Source of the DNA: Deltaproteobacteria bacterium
Lineage (GTDB): Bacteria > Desulfobacterota > Syntrophobacteria > Syntrophobacterales > Syntrophobacteraceae
Direction of reading: 5' to 3'
Length of the DNA: 61,963 nucleotides
Assembly: GCA_021813685.1 (NCBI GenBank)
Contig: JAKAJS010000205.1
Coordinates: 1-61,963, forward strand
The notes beneath the pieces are model-generated. The model was not told the origin of the DNA and did not search any database. It was given only the letters and a program-made list of their open reading frames with translations. The translations under genes and the position numbers were made by a program. Below are positions 36,870 through 45,756 of the stretch, in pieces. Position 1 is the stretch's first letter; each line of letters starts with the position of its first letter.

Positions 36870-37457
36870 ATGAGTCTGGAACTCGAAGCAGTACAGAGGC
36901 AGAGGACGGGGAAAGGCGGCGCACGCAGCGTACGCAGAGACCAGATGGTCCCGGCGGTCCTCTACGGCCCCAAGACCCCATCGACCCACCTTTCGGTTTC
37001 TTCCGCGGTCCTGGAGAAGTTTCTTCGCGAGACCCGCAGTGAAAGCAAGCTCATCAACCTCAAGGTCGAGGGCGGTGAACCCCGGCAGGTGTTGATTCGC
37101 GAAATTCAGACCCACCCCTTCCGCAGGCGCTTTCTCCACGTCGATTTCTATGAAGTGCCGCTCGACCAGGAGATCACCGTGGAGGTGACCGTCGAACTCG
37201 TTGGCGATTCGATCGGGGTGCAGAAAGGCGGAGAACTGAACCTCATCCAGAGAACGCTCGCCGTTCGCTGCCTGCCCAACCAGATCCCGGAAAGCATTCG
37301 CATAGACATCAGCAAACTCGACCTGGGAGATGTGCTCCATGTCGAGGAACTGGTCGCCGAATCCTCCTATGTGTTCGACGATGCCCCCTCGACCGGCGTT
37401 GTCAGTATAGAGAGCCCGGAGAGTGCGGCGCCCGCGCAGGAAGGTTCGGGAAAATAG
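36870..37457 (+). CDS. rplY: 50S ribosomal protein L25, CTC form
   Basis: 195 residues: an N-terminal L25 domain (RTGKGGARSVRRDQMVPAVL) and a C-terminal TL5/CTC beta domain, the long form found in many non-enteric bacteria. It binds 5S rRNA. The acidic tail (ESPESAAPAQEGSGK) is normal. The gap to pth is 6 bp, indicating co-transcription; an aGGAGGc ribosome site lies before the ATG. Confidence 0.95.
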   Translation: MSLELEAVQRQRTGKGGARSVRRDQMVPAVLYGPKTPSTHLSVSSAVLEKFLRETRSESKLINLKVEGGEPRQVLIREIQTHPFRRRFLHVDFYEVPLDQEITVEVTVELVGDSIGVQKGGELNLIQRTLAVRCLPNQIPESIRIDISKLDLGDVLHVEELVAESSYVFDDAPSTGVVSIESPESAAPAQEGSGK

Positions 37458-37463
37458 CATTGC

Positions 37464-38060
37464 ATGGCTGACGTGTGCCGCACCGACGTGCCGATCCTTG
37501 CCGTTATCGGCCTGGGAAATCCCGGCAAAGAATACGCGAACACGCGCCACAATGCCGGGTTCCAGGTTGTCGACAGGCTGATAGCGCGCTATCTGCCATC
37601 GATGATGGAGCGCAAATTTCGCGCCTCCTGGGGATTCGGGATGGCCGAGGGCCGCAAGGTGCTCTTCGCCAAGCCCCTCACCTACATGAACAGGAGCGGC
37701 GAAGCGGTCGGCGAGATGCTCAAGTACTTCGGAATCCCTGCCGGGAAGATGCTGGTCGTCCACGACGATCTCGATCTCGGCTTCGGGCGCATCCGCATTG
37801 CCCAAAGAGGCGGTTCGGGCGGGCACAAGGGCATTCAGTCCATCATCGAACAGGTAGGCAGCTCCGATTTTGCACGGCTGAAACTCGGGGTCGGTCGCCC
37901 GAAACACGGGGAGCCGGTCGAAAATTTCGTCCTGCTCCCCCCCTACTCCGAAGACCGAGAAGACTACGACAAAATGCTCTCCCAGGCCGAAGAAGCCGCC
38001 CGCAGCATCCTCGCCGGATGTCTCACAGATGCCATGAATACCTTCAACCGGCGTGTTTGA
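37464..38060 (+). CDS. pth: Peptidyl-tRNA hydrolase
   Basis: 198 residues. VIGLGNPGKEYANTRHNAG carries the catalytic His and Asn, KPLTYMNRSGEAV and VHDDLDLGFG the substrate groove. It frees tRNA from dropped-off peptidyl-tRNA. Its end marks the boundary between the housekeeping operon and the accessory island that begins just downstream. Confidence 0.96.
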   Translation: MADVCRTDVPILAVIGLGNPGKEYANTRHNAGFQVVDRLIARYLPSMMERKFRASWGFGMAEGRKVLFAKPLTYMNRSGEAVGEMLKYFGIPAGKMLVVHDDLDLGFGRIRIAQRGGSGGHKGIQSIIEQVGSSDFARLKLGVGRPKHGEPVENFVLLPPYSEDREDYDKMLSQAEEAARSILAGCLTDAMNTFNRRV

Positions 38061-38179
38061 CACGATTTACAGAACGGAGAAAAGAACCGGCCGGAAGGCT
38101 GTAGCGGTTTTTCACCGGTAGGTGACCTGCTGCTGATTTTGCCCCGATACTTTTTAGGTCCGGATGGTATAGAACCCGG

Positions 38180-38366
38180 CCGCTCCAGTTTTTTATCCCT
38201 GGTCGGACCTGGCATGAACGCAACCAGGCGTAATATCCTGTCCTTTATGAAAACGGACCGTCGTTTGCCCCCCCCCCGTCAGAGTGGCGATACTACCGGT
38301 GGGACTCTCTCCGGCTTCTCAAGAATGGATACGACCTCTCGGCTTTAGGACAGGCAGCCTTCCCAT
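38180..38366 (-). pseudogene. hicA: hicA toxin remnant, frameshifted
   Basis: Minus strand. ATG at 38366 overlaps the hicB stop (TAATG) and begins MGRLPVLKP; the next conserved part REVVSILEK is in a different frame. The SH-RQYRHSDG region has an in-frame TAG in place of a Gln codon, and the QTTVRFHKGQDITPG segment is displaced by a ten-base G run (10 C on the plus strand, about 38268-38277). At least two frameshifts and one stop are present, so the mRNA-interferase toxin is inactive. The G10 tract could change length, but the other lesions make phase variation unlikely. Confidence 0.75.
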
Positions 38367-38575
38367 TACGCGACCATTACCACCCTGGTACCCACGAATT
38401 CAGTTTCAAATCGAGGCTCGCCATCTTCGAAAAGCATACTTAATACTGCAAGTTCCGATTGAGTTCGTCCAGGGTCTCACCCTGGCTGTACGCTCCTGGG
38501 AAACCGGGGACATAGCCGACATACAAGCCGGTTTCAGCGCATTTTCCAATGATGGCAGTGAATTTGTTTGGCTGT
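38366..38575 (-). pseudogene. hicB: hicB antitoxin remnant, frameshifted
   Basis: Minus strand. The first part FTAIIGKCAETGLYVGYVPG and GETLDELNRNLQ is a HicB (UPF0150) partial RNase H-fold domain. Then the frame breaks (TATTAA), and VLSMLFEDGEPRFETEFVG continues in another frame to the TAA at 38366-38368. No start codon precedes the first segment in frame. It lies directly before the hicA remnant, so the original order was hicB-hicA. Confidence 0.78.
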
Positions 38576-38649
38576 AGGTGTCGGACAAAGCAGGCAAAGG
38601 CCTGTTAAAATTCGCTTGCGTTGTCGTTAACTAAACGTTAATTTATGAT

Positions 38650-38904
38650 ATGTACGCGATTCAATTCACCAGACAGGCCATTAAAGCACTGCGGAAAATG
38701 CCTGCCAATGAGGCGGCGTCCATCCGTTTAAAAATTAAGGAACTTGCCTCTAACCCCTTCACCGTTCCCAATGTGAAGAGCCTTGCTGGAAGACCGGGTT
38801 ATCGGCTGAGGGTAGGTGATTGGCGCGTCATCTTTGAAGTTGCCCAAAATGAACAAGCTATTTCCATTTTGACAATTGCCCAGCGCGGAGGTGTTTACCG
38901 GTGA
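38650..38904 (+). CDS. RelE/ParE-family toxin
   Basis: 84 residues: FTRQAIKALRKMP, VKSLAGRPGYRLRVGDWRVIFEV and a short C-terminus, typical of RelE-type ribosome-dependent mRNA endonucleases. The basic residues around RLRVGDWRV form the usual RNA-binding face. It precedes its antitoxin gene and overlaps it by 4 bp (GTGA). No strong ribosome site is seen before the ATG. Likely autoregulated by the toxin-antitoxin complex. Confidence 0.85.
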   Translation: MYAIQFTRQAIKALRKMPANEAASIRLKIKELASNPFTVPNVKSLAGRPGYRLRVGDWRVIFEVAQNEQAISILTIAQRGGVYR

Positions 38905-39272
38905 AAGCGCAGATCATCGAAAAAGACGGTCGTCCGGAGTGGGCTGTGATTCCATATTCGGAATACGAACGACTCTTGGAGGCAGCAGAAAGCCTGGATG
39001 ATGTTCGCGACTACGATGCAGTTAACAAAGCCCTCTCAAGCGGCGGTGAGGAGTTGGTGCCGGCCGACATAGCGGATCAACTCATTAACGGAGAAAATCC
39101 TGTCAGGGTATGGCGGAAGCACCGCGGTCTCAGTCTTTCGGAACTGGCCGCTGTATGCAAACTCACACCGGCGGCCGTCTCGCAGATCGAAACCGGGAAG
39201 AGAAGCCCTTCGATTGAGAAGATCAAAGCAATCGCCGCAGCACTGAGCGTAGATGTTGACGACATCATTTAG
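38901..39272 (+). CDS. Xre-family antitoxin with Phd-like N-terminus
   Basis: 123 residues. The N-terminus (WAVIPYSEYERLLEAAESLDD) resembles Phd/YefM antitoxins, and the C-terminal half is a helix-turn-helix (LSLSELAAVCKLTPAAVSQIETGKR). The GTG start overlaps the relE stop by 4 bp. It should bind the RelE-type toxin and repress the operon. The hybrid domain order is known in toxin-first modules. Confidence 0.85.
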   Translation: MKAQIIEKDGRPEWAVIPYSEYERLLEAAESLDDVRDYDAVNKALSSGGEELVPADIADQLINGENPVRVWRKHRGLSLSELAAVCKLTPAAVSQIETGKRSPSIEKIKAIAAALSVDVDDII

Positions 39273-40068
39273 GAAATTCTCCGAGTCCACGTTATCCGAG
39301 GGATACTCCATGGTTGAAACCACCCAGGATGCCTCACGCCCCCCCGTTTCCACACTGCGAGCCCCTGGATACTTCATGATCCGGGAGCATGGAGGAGAGG
39401 CGGGCGGATGAGCGGGACGCGATAATGCAAGACCTCGGACCCAGGAACGGAGGTCGGCAACGATCTCAACTTGACTCAGTCCGTCGTCAGAAGGGGAGAG
39501 ATTATGAAAGAACTCGGCTTTACATTGGTTGACGAAGGACGCATAATTTCATGGGCGTCCCCTATCCTCTCTACTCAGGCATGATGTGGATAAGGTAGGT
39601 CGTTGGGCTTGAGGCCACTGGGTGGCTCCGCGGTATGACATCCACATTTATTGAGCCTCAACGGCAAAGCCTCGTTTTCACCCCGAAAACATCATTTTAA
39701 GACCGAAAAAAGGCCTTCTTTTCGACCTAAATGATCTTCGAAGAAGGAATTATGGCGATAGGTATCTGACCAGCCCAAGCGGCGGATCTGTTTTATGAGT
39801 GTCGGTTGCCAATGTCGATGAGTAATCCGCAATCCTTGGGAGCGCATCTCCATTTTACCGCTTCTTTCGTCCCGCCGCCCAGGCAACTCCATTGGTTGGA
39901 GGGCCGGCAGGTTTGTTTGATCGGCGATTGATCCGCATAAACAATCGAGGATGGTGGAGGGTAATCCTGCCATACGGGAGCTTGACGGGGAGTCAGACGC
40001 GTGGTACTCGGTGTGCATGAGCAACGAACCGAAAGGCACTGGACTCTGCCATAGATGCCGGGTGAAAA
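39273..40068. other. Non-coding stretch in the accessory island
   Basis: 796 bases without a recognisable gene. A short ORF from ATG 39504 (26 codons) and minus-strand ORFs 39692-40039 and 39793-40101 have no motif or ribosome site. The region may hold older gene debris that I could not identify. The last bases carry GGTGA, the ribosome site of the DUF4258 gene. Confidence 0.4.
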
Positions 40069-40353
40069 ATGGATTGCAGCAATGTCGTATTCAGAGGCCA
40101 TGCTGTACAGCGGATGTTTGAACGGGGTATAAGCAAGACCCAGGTCATTGAGGTCATCAACCTTGGCGAACAGATCGATGACTACCGAGATGACAAACCG
40201 TATCCCAGTGTTTTACTATTAGGTTGCGTCGATGGCATCGCCATACATGTGGTTCTTGGCATCGACCCGGAGAGTAAAACATGTTATGTGATCACCGTAT
40301 ATCAGCCTGACCCGGGTATCTGGCGATCGGATTTCAGGAGGAGACTGAAATGA
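40069..40353 (+). CDS. DUF4258 protein, probable toxin
   Basis: 94 residues: FRGHAVQRMFERGISKTQVI and VLLLGCVDGIAIHVVLGID match DUF4258, small proteins often paired with YgiT-type zinc-finger antitoxins. The next gene is such a partner and overlaps it by 4 bp (ATGA). A truncated second copy of both genes lies at 43681-43925. Function as a toxin is inferred from the pairing. Confidence 0.8.
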   Translation: MDCSNVVFRGHAVQRMFERGISKTQVIEVINLGEQIDDYRDDKPYPSVLLLGCVDGIAIHVVLGIDPESKTCYVITVYQPDPGIWRSDFRRRLK

Positions 40354-40571
40354 AGTGCATCCTGTGCGGCGGGGAAACTCGTCTCGGAGAGGCTATCGTC
40401 ACTCTGAACCGTGGGGAGACTGTTGTGATTATCAAAGGCGTACCCGCCCAAATCTGCGAGAATTGCGGGGAGTATTTTCTGTCCGAAGAGGTGACCGCGA
40501 TTGTGCTTGACAGGGCAGAGCAGGCCGTGGTAAAGGGCGCCGAGGTAGAAATACTGAGGTTCGCCGCCTGA
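40350..40571 (+). CDS. YgiT-type zinc-finger antitoxin
   Basis: 73 residues with CxxC pairs CILCGG and CENCGE, the MqsA/YgiT N-terminal zinc-binding domain; the DNA-binding helix-turn-helix domain of full MqsA is missing, as usual for this short type. It overlaps the DUF4258 gene by ATGA and is its probable antitoxin. Confidence 0.82.
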   Translation: MKCILCGGETRLGEAIVTLNRGETVVIIKGVPAQICENCGEYFLSEEVTAIVLDRAEQAVVKGAEVEILRFAA

Positions 40572-41490
40572 AACCTTTCTTACAGAACACTCATGGTGCA
40601 TACCGGTCAGTCTCTTCACGAACAGAGGCGTCAACTCTACGCTCTTGATATTTCGAGCTTGCTCCAGCCCAGCGAAAGTCTAATCTCGCTTTGCAAGTGA
40701 AGGCGAGGTCACCCATTAAAAGGCCGGGGTCAAGAGCAAAAACTACCCCCTGTGCAGGAGAATGACTTTTTCTGAGACGCCCTTGACTGTCAAGGCCGCC
40801 TCGCCTCGCCCGAGTATTCAATCGTCGGCAACGAGCGCCTGTTTCCCGCTATCAAACAGTCGGTAACATTTTTACCGCACCTGCAGTTTCTTTGGTTTTG
40901 ATGTCAGTTCTTCACTGCACCAGTCACCCATCAGGATTTAGGTCTTTTTGGCAAATTTCTGTCAAAGGACCCTTCCCGCCCGCCGGCGGGCCAGAAAATC
41001 TTCAGTTCCATACCATGTCCAAATGGACTTAACAGCTCTCATGGTTATTAGCCACCCCTTGAACGGCTCATGGCATGGGCAGTAAAGATGTTTACCTCTT
41101 TATAATTTGTGCTGGGTGGAACGGCTTTCCAATCAGCCCTGGTGGTTTTTCCAACCCCACTGTCAGGTTCACCGTCCCAGCCAGTTCGTTATTACGGCAT
41201 GATTCATGCCCCATCCTCCCGGTCAATAAGGCTTCACGCATACGCGGGTCTTTCCCTTTTTTTAAACTCGCACCAAGCGGCAGACCCGGCGGAGTTTCGG
41301 AGGGCCGCCGGAACGGGGTCCACCACAACCCCTGGAGGCGGCCCGTAGCGGCTCCGCCGGCCCGTAGCGGAGAGCCCGGCCATCCATCGTTCTGGTTTTT
41401 TCGAGCCAGGAGGTCTCATACTCGAACAGCCTCGTCGCCCTCAGTTGGGTCCCGCAAATAATTTCTCGGGCGTAAACGCTGCTTCTGTTT
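40572..41490. other. Non-coding stretch between antitoxin and hypothetical gene
   Basis: 919 bases with no convincing gene. Several short ORFs on both strands (for example 41075-41461 plus, 41262-41555 minus) lack ribosome sites and recognisable motifs. Around 41330-41380 a GC-rich stretch repeats CCCGTAGCGG twice, related to the core of the 54-bp repeats. Nothing else could be identified. Confidence 0.4.
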
Positions 41491-41961
41491 TCATGATGCA
41501 ATAAGCCGCCCTTGCCAGTCCTCATCGCTGTAGCAGGTGGCATGAGCAAGATCATAAAGTGGGTCGTCGAGACCGGCGTTACCGCTTTTGATAAACGGGA
41601 TCACTTGCTCGAGCAACTCGCGGCGAGTCTCTTCGTCTACCTTTTTGCCCGCAAGCTTTTTCCGGATATCATCAATGAGGCCGACCACGTGATACTCAGT
41701 GTCCTCGTCACCGCCGCCATAGGTATCCATGTCTTCGAGGTCAGGATACAACTCCCACCACAGCGCCATGACTATCTCGCCTTCGGAGCTGATTTCCTGT
41801 TCGGCGGTGAGCTTGACATACTGCTTCAGGTAATCGAAGCACTCACGGCGCATCTCCGGGCTAAAAAGCGAAAGGTGGACGACCAAGTTCTTCAATATCT
41901 CCGGCTTGGCCGCCCCCAACAAATCGTTCAGCGGATCAGCTGTTTTCTTTCCCTTGGCCAT
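41491..41961 (-). CDS. Conserved hypothetical protein
   Basis: 156 residues from ATG 41961 (TGAGGA ribosome site about 6 bases upstream); a GTG four codons earlier is possible. It is acidic and mostly helical, with DEEDTEYHVV-like acidic clusters and a C-terminal LAHATCYSDEDW. I do not recognise the family. It starts just after the stop of the SEC-C gene, so the two are translationally linked and may act together. Confidence 0.65.
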   Translation of the reverse strand: MAKGKKTADPLNDLLGAAKPEILKNLVVHLSLFSPEMRRECFDYLKQYVKLTAEQEISSEGEIVMALWWELYPDLEDMDTYGGGDEDTEYHVVGLIDDIRKKLAGKKVDEETRRELLEQVIPFIKSGNAGLDDPLYDLAHATCYSDEDWQGRLIAS

Positions 41962-41969
41962 CTTTTTCC

Positions 41970-42977
41970 TCACATATGAAAGCAGACCACATGATCGAGA
42001 AGCGGGAGCCTCTTCAGATGAAAATCGCCATATCGTTTGTCGGAGTCGCGTTGAATCTCCACCAATCCGAGAAAGCCGGCAAAGCTATCGAGGCAACGAA
42101 GAGAATAGCAGCTACGGAGAATCTTTTCGGGCGAAAAGTACTCCCCAACAGGCGAAACCTCTTGCAGCACCGCCGGGAAGGCGCGAAGGAACCAGTCCTC
42201 ATAGTACCGGTTCGATTGCCATTCCGTCCCAAGTCTTTTGAGCAGATAAAGGCTAAACAGAAAGGATTGCTGGATCAACGGGACCGGCTGCCAATGGTCC
42301 CTGAAAGCCCAGTTGTACCTGGTAGCAAAATCCCGGAAAAGCTTTGGGTAAATGCCGGCAAGCCCATGTTTGTTCATAAGTTTCCGACATTCACCGCTTA
42401 CGATAAACTTTCCCTTGTACTTCCTGATAAATCCACTCAATCCGGAGACCAGGCGGGTAACGTGCAGGTCGAAAAATTCGGGTTCAGAGCGCAGTTCCCC
42501 AAAACGGTAGATTTCCCTGTATTTCTCCTCTCCCATATACGCCATGGCTATGTCTCTGCACAAATTACGCGGGAGATTGCCAGTGGAGGTCGACTTTACC
42601 CCCTGATCGCCAAGCGCTTCAACCAACAGGCTAAAGAGTTTAAGGATCGGGGCCTCGGGGGTAATATCAAGACGGGACGGGAAACTTGCAAGATCAGGTG
42701 TGTCGAAGGGGAAATGCAGAAAACGATGCATCTGTTCCGAGGAGAGGCCATCGAAGTTATCCCTGGGCGCCCTGTTACGTTCTTGCGTATACGCACTCAA
42801 GAATGCGTTGGCTTCTTCCAGTGAGGAAAAGCTCCGCCCCTCGAGCAGTTCCCTGATTTCGCCCATTGCATCGTCAAGCTTTGCCCGATGGACATCGGCA
42901 CTCAGCTTATTTGCGCAGCAATGTTGAAATTCCTTTCCACTGCCGCACGGACAGAGATCGTTTGGTCCGATTATCAT
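41970..42977 (-). CDS. SEC-C motif protein
   Basis: 335 residues from ATG 42977, where GGAG lies 7 bases upstream. The N-terminus has the SEC-C zinc motif NDLCPCGSGKEFQHCC (residues about 6-21), as at the end of SecA and in many uncharacterised proteins. The remainder is a large helical domain with no recognised motif. It sits in the accessory island directly before a hypothetical gene and after the DUF4160-DUF2442 pair; SEC-C proteins often occur in defence or toxin-antitoxin contexts, which is inference here. Confidence 0.75.
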   Translation of the reverse strand: MIIGPNDLCPCGSGKEFQHCCANKLSADVHRAKLDDAMGEIRELLEGRSFSSLEEANAFLSAYTQERNRAPRDNFDGLSSEQMHRFLHFPFDTPDLASFPSRLDITPEAPILKLFSLLVEALGDQGVKSTSTGNLPRNLCRDIAMAYMGEEKYREIYRFGELRSEPEFFDLHVTRLVSGLSGFIRKYKGKFIVSGECRKLMNKHGLAGIYPKLFRDFATRYNWAFRDHWQPVPLIQQSFLFSLYLLKRLGTEWQSNRYYEDWFLRAFPAVLQEVSPVGEYFSPEKILRSCYSLRCLDSFAGFLGLVEIQRDSDKRYGDFHLKRLPLLDHVVCFHM

Positions 42978-43042
42978 GGACTGCTCCATTAGATCCAACG
43001 ACACAAAGTGATTGACCGCGCATCTCAATTCGGCCGCGGTTT

Positions 43043-43333
43043 TCACGCATGTTCGACGGACATGTTCGGCATCAGTTTTGATATGAGAGGATACTTCTCC
43101 GGATGCTTTATCGATTCGACCGTCAGATCTATATCGAGATCAGGCCAATAGAGGTGCTGTGGTCCCTGCAACATGACATTGAGTATGGCGGATACCGAGG
43201 CCGCTTCGAACCAGGGGAAATCCTGAAACGGAAGGAAAAGTTCCTCTTCGCCGACTAGTACCCAAAAGCCGTGTTTCGAGATATTGGTGACTTCAACTTC
43301 CGAAATGAGAGTCCCAAGCTGTTTTGATTTCAT
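43043..43333 (-). CDS. DUF2442 domain protein
   Basis: 96 residues starting MKSKQLGTLISEVEVTNISK, the DUF2442 signature, with ELFLPFQDFPWFEAA. It overlaps the upstream DUF4160 gene by 41 bp on the same strand. DUF4160-DUF2442 pairs are frequent in toxin-antitoxin-like loci; roles of the two partners are not settled. Confidence 0.8.
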   Translation of the reverse strand: MKSKQLGTLISEVEVTNISKHGFWVLVGEEELFLPFQDFPWFEAASVSAILNVMLQGPQHLYWPDLDIDLTVESIKHPEKYPLISKLMPNMSVEHA

Positions 43334-43532
43334 CAATATGCTCCTCGATAACCTGGTGCAAAAGCCGCAGCTCCGGTTCAGTAAAACCAAAACTCCTCGC
43401 AAGCGCGATTTCGGGTTCTACCCAGAATTTCGCTTCGCCTCGACCACTGCTGACATGAACGTGAAGACGCGTCTCTTCCCGGGAAAAGAAATGGAATCGA
43501 AAGTCTTTGTATCTGAAAACGGTGGGGCTCAT
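43293..43532 (-). CDS. DUF4160 domain protein
   Basis: 79 residues: FRYKDFRFHFFSREETRLHV and GRGEAKFWVEPEIAL are typical of DUF4160. It is the first gene of an overlapping pair with DUF2442 (41 bp overlap), a conserved arrangement suggesting a two-component, toxin-antitoxin-like module. Confidence 0.8.
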   Translation of the reverse strand: MSPTVFRYKDFRFHFFSREETRLHVHVSSGRGEAKFWVEPEIALARSFGFTEPELRLLHQVIEEHIDEIKTAWDSHFGS

Positions 43533-43680
43533 ATTTCAAGACCTAAGTCGCCGGAGGAGAGTACCCGGACCGGACTTGCCTGTCAGGATCGCAACCTCAT
43601 CTAATTGCTTCCAAGCTGGATTATAAGCCGCTCCGCAGAGCTTTGCAAAAAAAAGGAGTTGAGCATTCAGGATGTGAAGG

Positions 43681-43925
43681 AAGCGAGTCCAGGTCATTGA
43701 GGTCATCAACCTTGGCGACCGAGAAAAACATGTTATGTGATCACCGTATATCAGCCTGACCCGGGCATCTGGGAACCGGATTTCAGGAAGAGACTGAAAT
43801 GAAGTGCATCCTGTGCGGCGGGAAAACCTTTTCTGTCCGAAGAGGTGACTGCGATTGTGCTTGGCAGGGCGGAGCAGGCCGTGGCAAAGGGCGCTGAGGG
43901 GGAAATACCGAGGTTCGCCGCCTGA
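43681..43925 (+). pseudogene. Decayed copy of the DUF4258-YgiT pair
   Basis: Closely similar to 40135-40571 but with two internal deletions: about 95 bp in the DUF4258 part (after CTTGGCGA) and about 120 bp in the YgiT part (joining GGCGGGAAAA to CCTTTTCTGTCC). The deletion ends carry short matching sequences (GA-rich and CGGGGA), which suits slippage between small direct repeats. Both reading frames are destroyed. Same orientation as the intact pair, 3 kb away. Confidence 0.85.
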
Positions 43926-43940
43926 AATCATTCCTACCGA

Positions 43941-44966
43941 TCATTTGCTTCCCTCACGAACCGGTTTTGTGGAGTACCCTGTAAACCGCTGCTGATATTC
44001 TTTCGGTCGCAAGCCGGTCAGTCGGGTAAAGACTTTCCTGAAGAAGGGAACATCCTCGTATCCAACCTTGTAGGTGATTTCATTGAAAGTCCAGCCGCCC
44101 TCCTCCAGCAGGCGCTTGGCGGCCTCGACCCGTAAATGCTGCAGGTAATTGAGCGGAGTCACGCCCGTGCATTGTTTAAACCGGCGCTCAAAGGAGCGGC
44201 GGCTCATCCGGAAGCTCTCGGCCAATCGCTCGTAGTCAATATTGTCCGTGCAATGGTCCTCGATCCACTTCTGAATCCTTTGCACAACCGCATCCCCATG
44301 ATCCTCGAAAAAGAAACGAGAGATGTAGGGGGTCTGCATCTCGCGGCCAAGGTCGAGGACCATCGTCTTGGCGGACTGTACCGCAGTTTGCCGACCGCAG
44401 AACTTTTCCACCAGGTAAAGCGACAGATCCAATCCGGCATTTGCCCCCGCCGAACAGTAGAGGCGGCCCTGGTCGATAAACATCCGGTCTTGATTCAAAT
44501 TCACCCGGGGATACCTTCGCCGAAACACTTCTGTAAAACCCCAGTGCAGAGTCGCCGATTTCCCGTCCAGCAAACCGGTTTCCGCCAATAGAAACACTCC
44601 CGTACAGATACTGGCCACATGGGCGCCCTGCTCGTACTGCCGGCGGATCCAGAAAACCAGTTCGGGGTTTTTCTCTAGAATCTCCTCTATGTAAGTGGCC
44701 GATGCAATCACGAGCAGGTCGGTCCCGTCGATGGACTCGATACTGCAATGGGGTTGAATTTGGACTTTGTTCAGGCACTGGATCGATTGTCCGTCGGCCG
44801 AAGCAATCGCAACGTCAAAAAAGGGAGTCGGGGCGGATTTGCTCACCCGGTTCCAAAGCCTTCCCGCCTGGTTGAATATATCCATAGGCCCGAAAATCGT
44901 GGTGGCCATGGAATTATACACTCCCAGAATGGTGACCTTCCGAACAGGTTCACATTGTTGGATCAT
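43941..44966 (-). CDS. GlxA-type transcriptional regulator (DJ-1/PfpI plus AraC)
   Basis: 341 residues from ATG 44966. The N-terminal half is a DJ-1/PfpI amidotransferase-like domain (VTILGVYNSMATTIFGPMDI; SICTGVFLLAETGLL with the nucleophile-elbow Cys), the C-terminal half an AraC-type double helix-turn-helix (MSRRSFERRFKQCTG; YKVGYEDVPFFRKVFTR). Such regulators activate catabolic or stress genes. It is divergent from the DUF3795 gene across 135 bp, which probably holds the shared control region. Confidence 0.85.
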   Translation of the reverse strand: MIQQCEPVRKVTILGVYNSMATTIFGPMDIFNQAGRLWNRVSKSAPTPFFDVAIASADGQSIQCLNKVQIQPHCSIESIDGTDLLVIASATYIEEILEKNPELVFWIRRQYEQGAHVASICTGVFLLAETGLLDGKSATLHWGFTEVFRRRYPRVNLNQDRMFIDQGRLYCSAGANAGLDLSLYLVEKFCGRQTAVQSAKTMVLDLGREMQTPYISRFFFEDHGDAVVQRIQKWIEDHCTDNIDYERLAESFRMSRRSFERRFKQCTGVTPLNYLQHLRVEAAKRLLEEGGWTFNEITYKVGYEDVPFFRKVFTRLTGLRPKEYQQRFTGYSTKPVREGSK

Positions 44967-45101
44967 CTCTTTTTCACCTTGATCGCGAGAAGTGGCGGTC
45001 GATATCACCCCTTACGATGGCGTTTATGCCACTTTCACATCCTGAATTCAACCGCTATAGTCCGGTCCAACACTTCCTCATTCAAAGAAAGGAGACAATT
45101 T

Positions 45102-45557
45102 ATGGAATACGAAAAAATCAAAGATGGACTCGCTCCCTGCGGACTGAGCTGTGAGAAATGTTTTGCCCATGTGGACGGAGACATCCGCAGGTACAGCCTT
45201 AAGCTCAAAGAAAAATTGGGAAACTTCGACCCTTATGCCATAAGGTTTGAGGCGATGATGGGCAATCCCGTTTTTAAAAAGTATCCCGATTTCAAGGAAA
45301 TGCTCGACTTCTTCGCTTCAGAAAACTGCAGGGGATGCCGCAACGAGCAGTGCAAGCTCTTTAAGGAATGCGGGATTCGCAGATGCCATCAGGAAAAACG
45401 AATGGAGTATTGTTTCCAATGCGGGGAATTCCCCTGCACCAAAACCAATTTTGACGAACCGCTCCATAAAGTTTGGGTCACGATCAACGAGAAAATACGA
45501 AAAATCGGCGTCGGGCAATTCTATGAAAAAACCAGGGACCGCCCACGGTATGTTTGA
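45102..45557 (+). CDS. DUF3795 cysteine-rich protein
   Basis: 151 residues with an N-terminal APCGLSCEKCFA motif, central CRGCRNEQC and C-terminal CFQCGEFPC: eight or more cysteines in the DUF3795 pattern, probably binding zinc or an Fe-S cluster. AAAGGAGA stands before the ATG. Family function is unknown. Divergent from the GlxA-type regulator, which may control it. Confidence 0.82.
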   Translation: MEYEKIKDGLAPCGLSCEKCFAHVDGDIRRYSLKLKEKLGNFDPYAIRFEAMMGNPVFKKYPDFKEMLDFFASENCRGCRNEQCKLFKECGIRRCHQEKRMEYCFQCGEFPCTKTNFDEPLHKVWVTINEKIRKIGVGQFYEKTRDRPRYV

Positions 45558-45756
45558 TACCGCGCTTCCCGGTCCGTTTTCTTCCACGGTTTTGTCACCT
45601 TTGCCAGGGAAAGAATGGCAAGCGGATGCCGCCAAAAACGGTGACGCCTGGTTGACCGGGAACTTTTTTCCCGCAAATGTTCCCTATCGGCGTACAATTC
45701 GCCCGCTAAAGTGAAAAGCAGGCGTTTGATTCCTGTTTCGGAAGAATTGGAGGGCG

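Noticed and set aside
35886-38063. 725-residue minus-strand ORF across prs, rplY and pth
   Set aside because: Antisense to three recognisable housekeeping genes; length is caused by codon bias.
40572-41490. Transposase or group II intron remnant
   Set aside because: Short ORFs were checked on both strands and no transposase or maturase motif was found.
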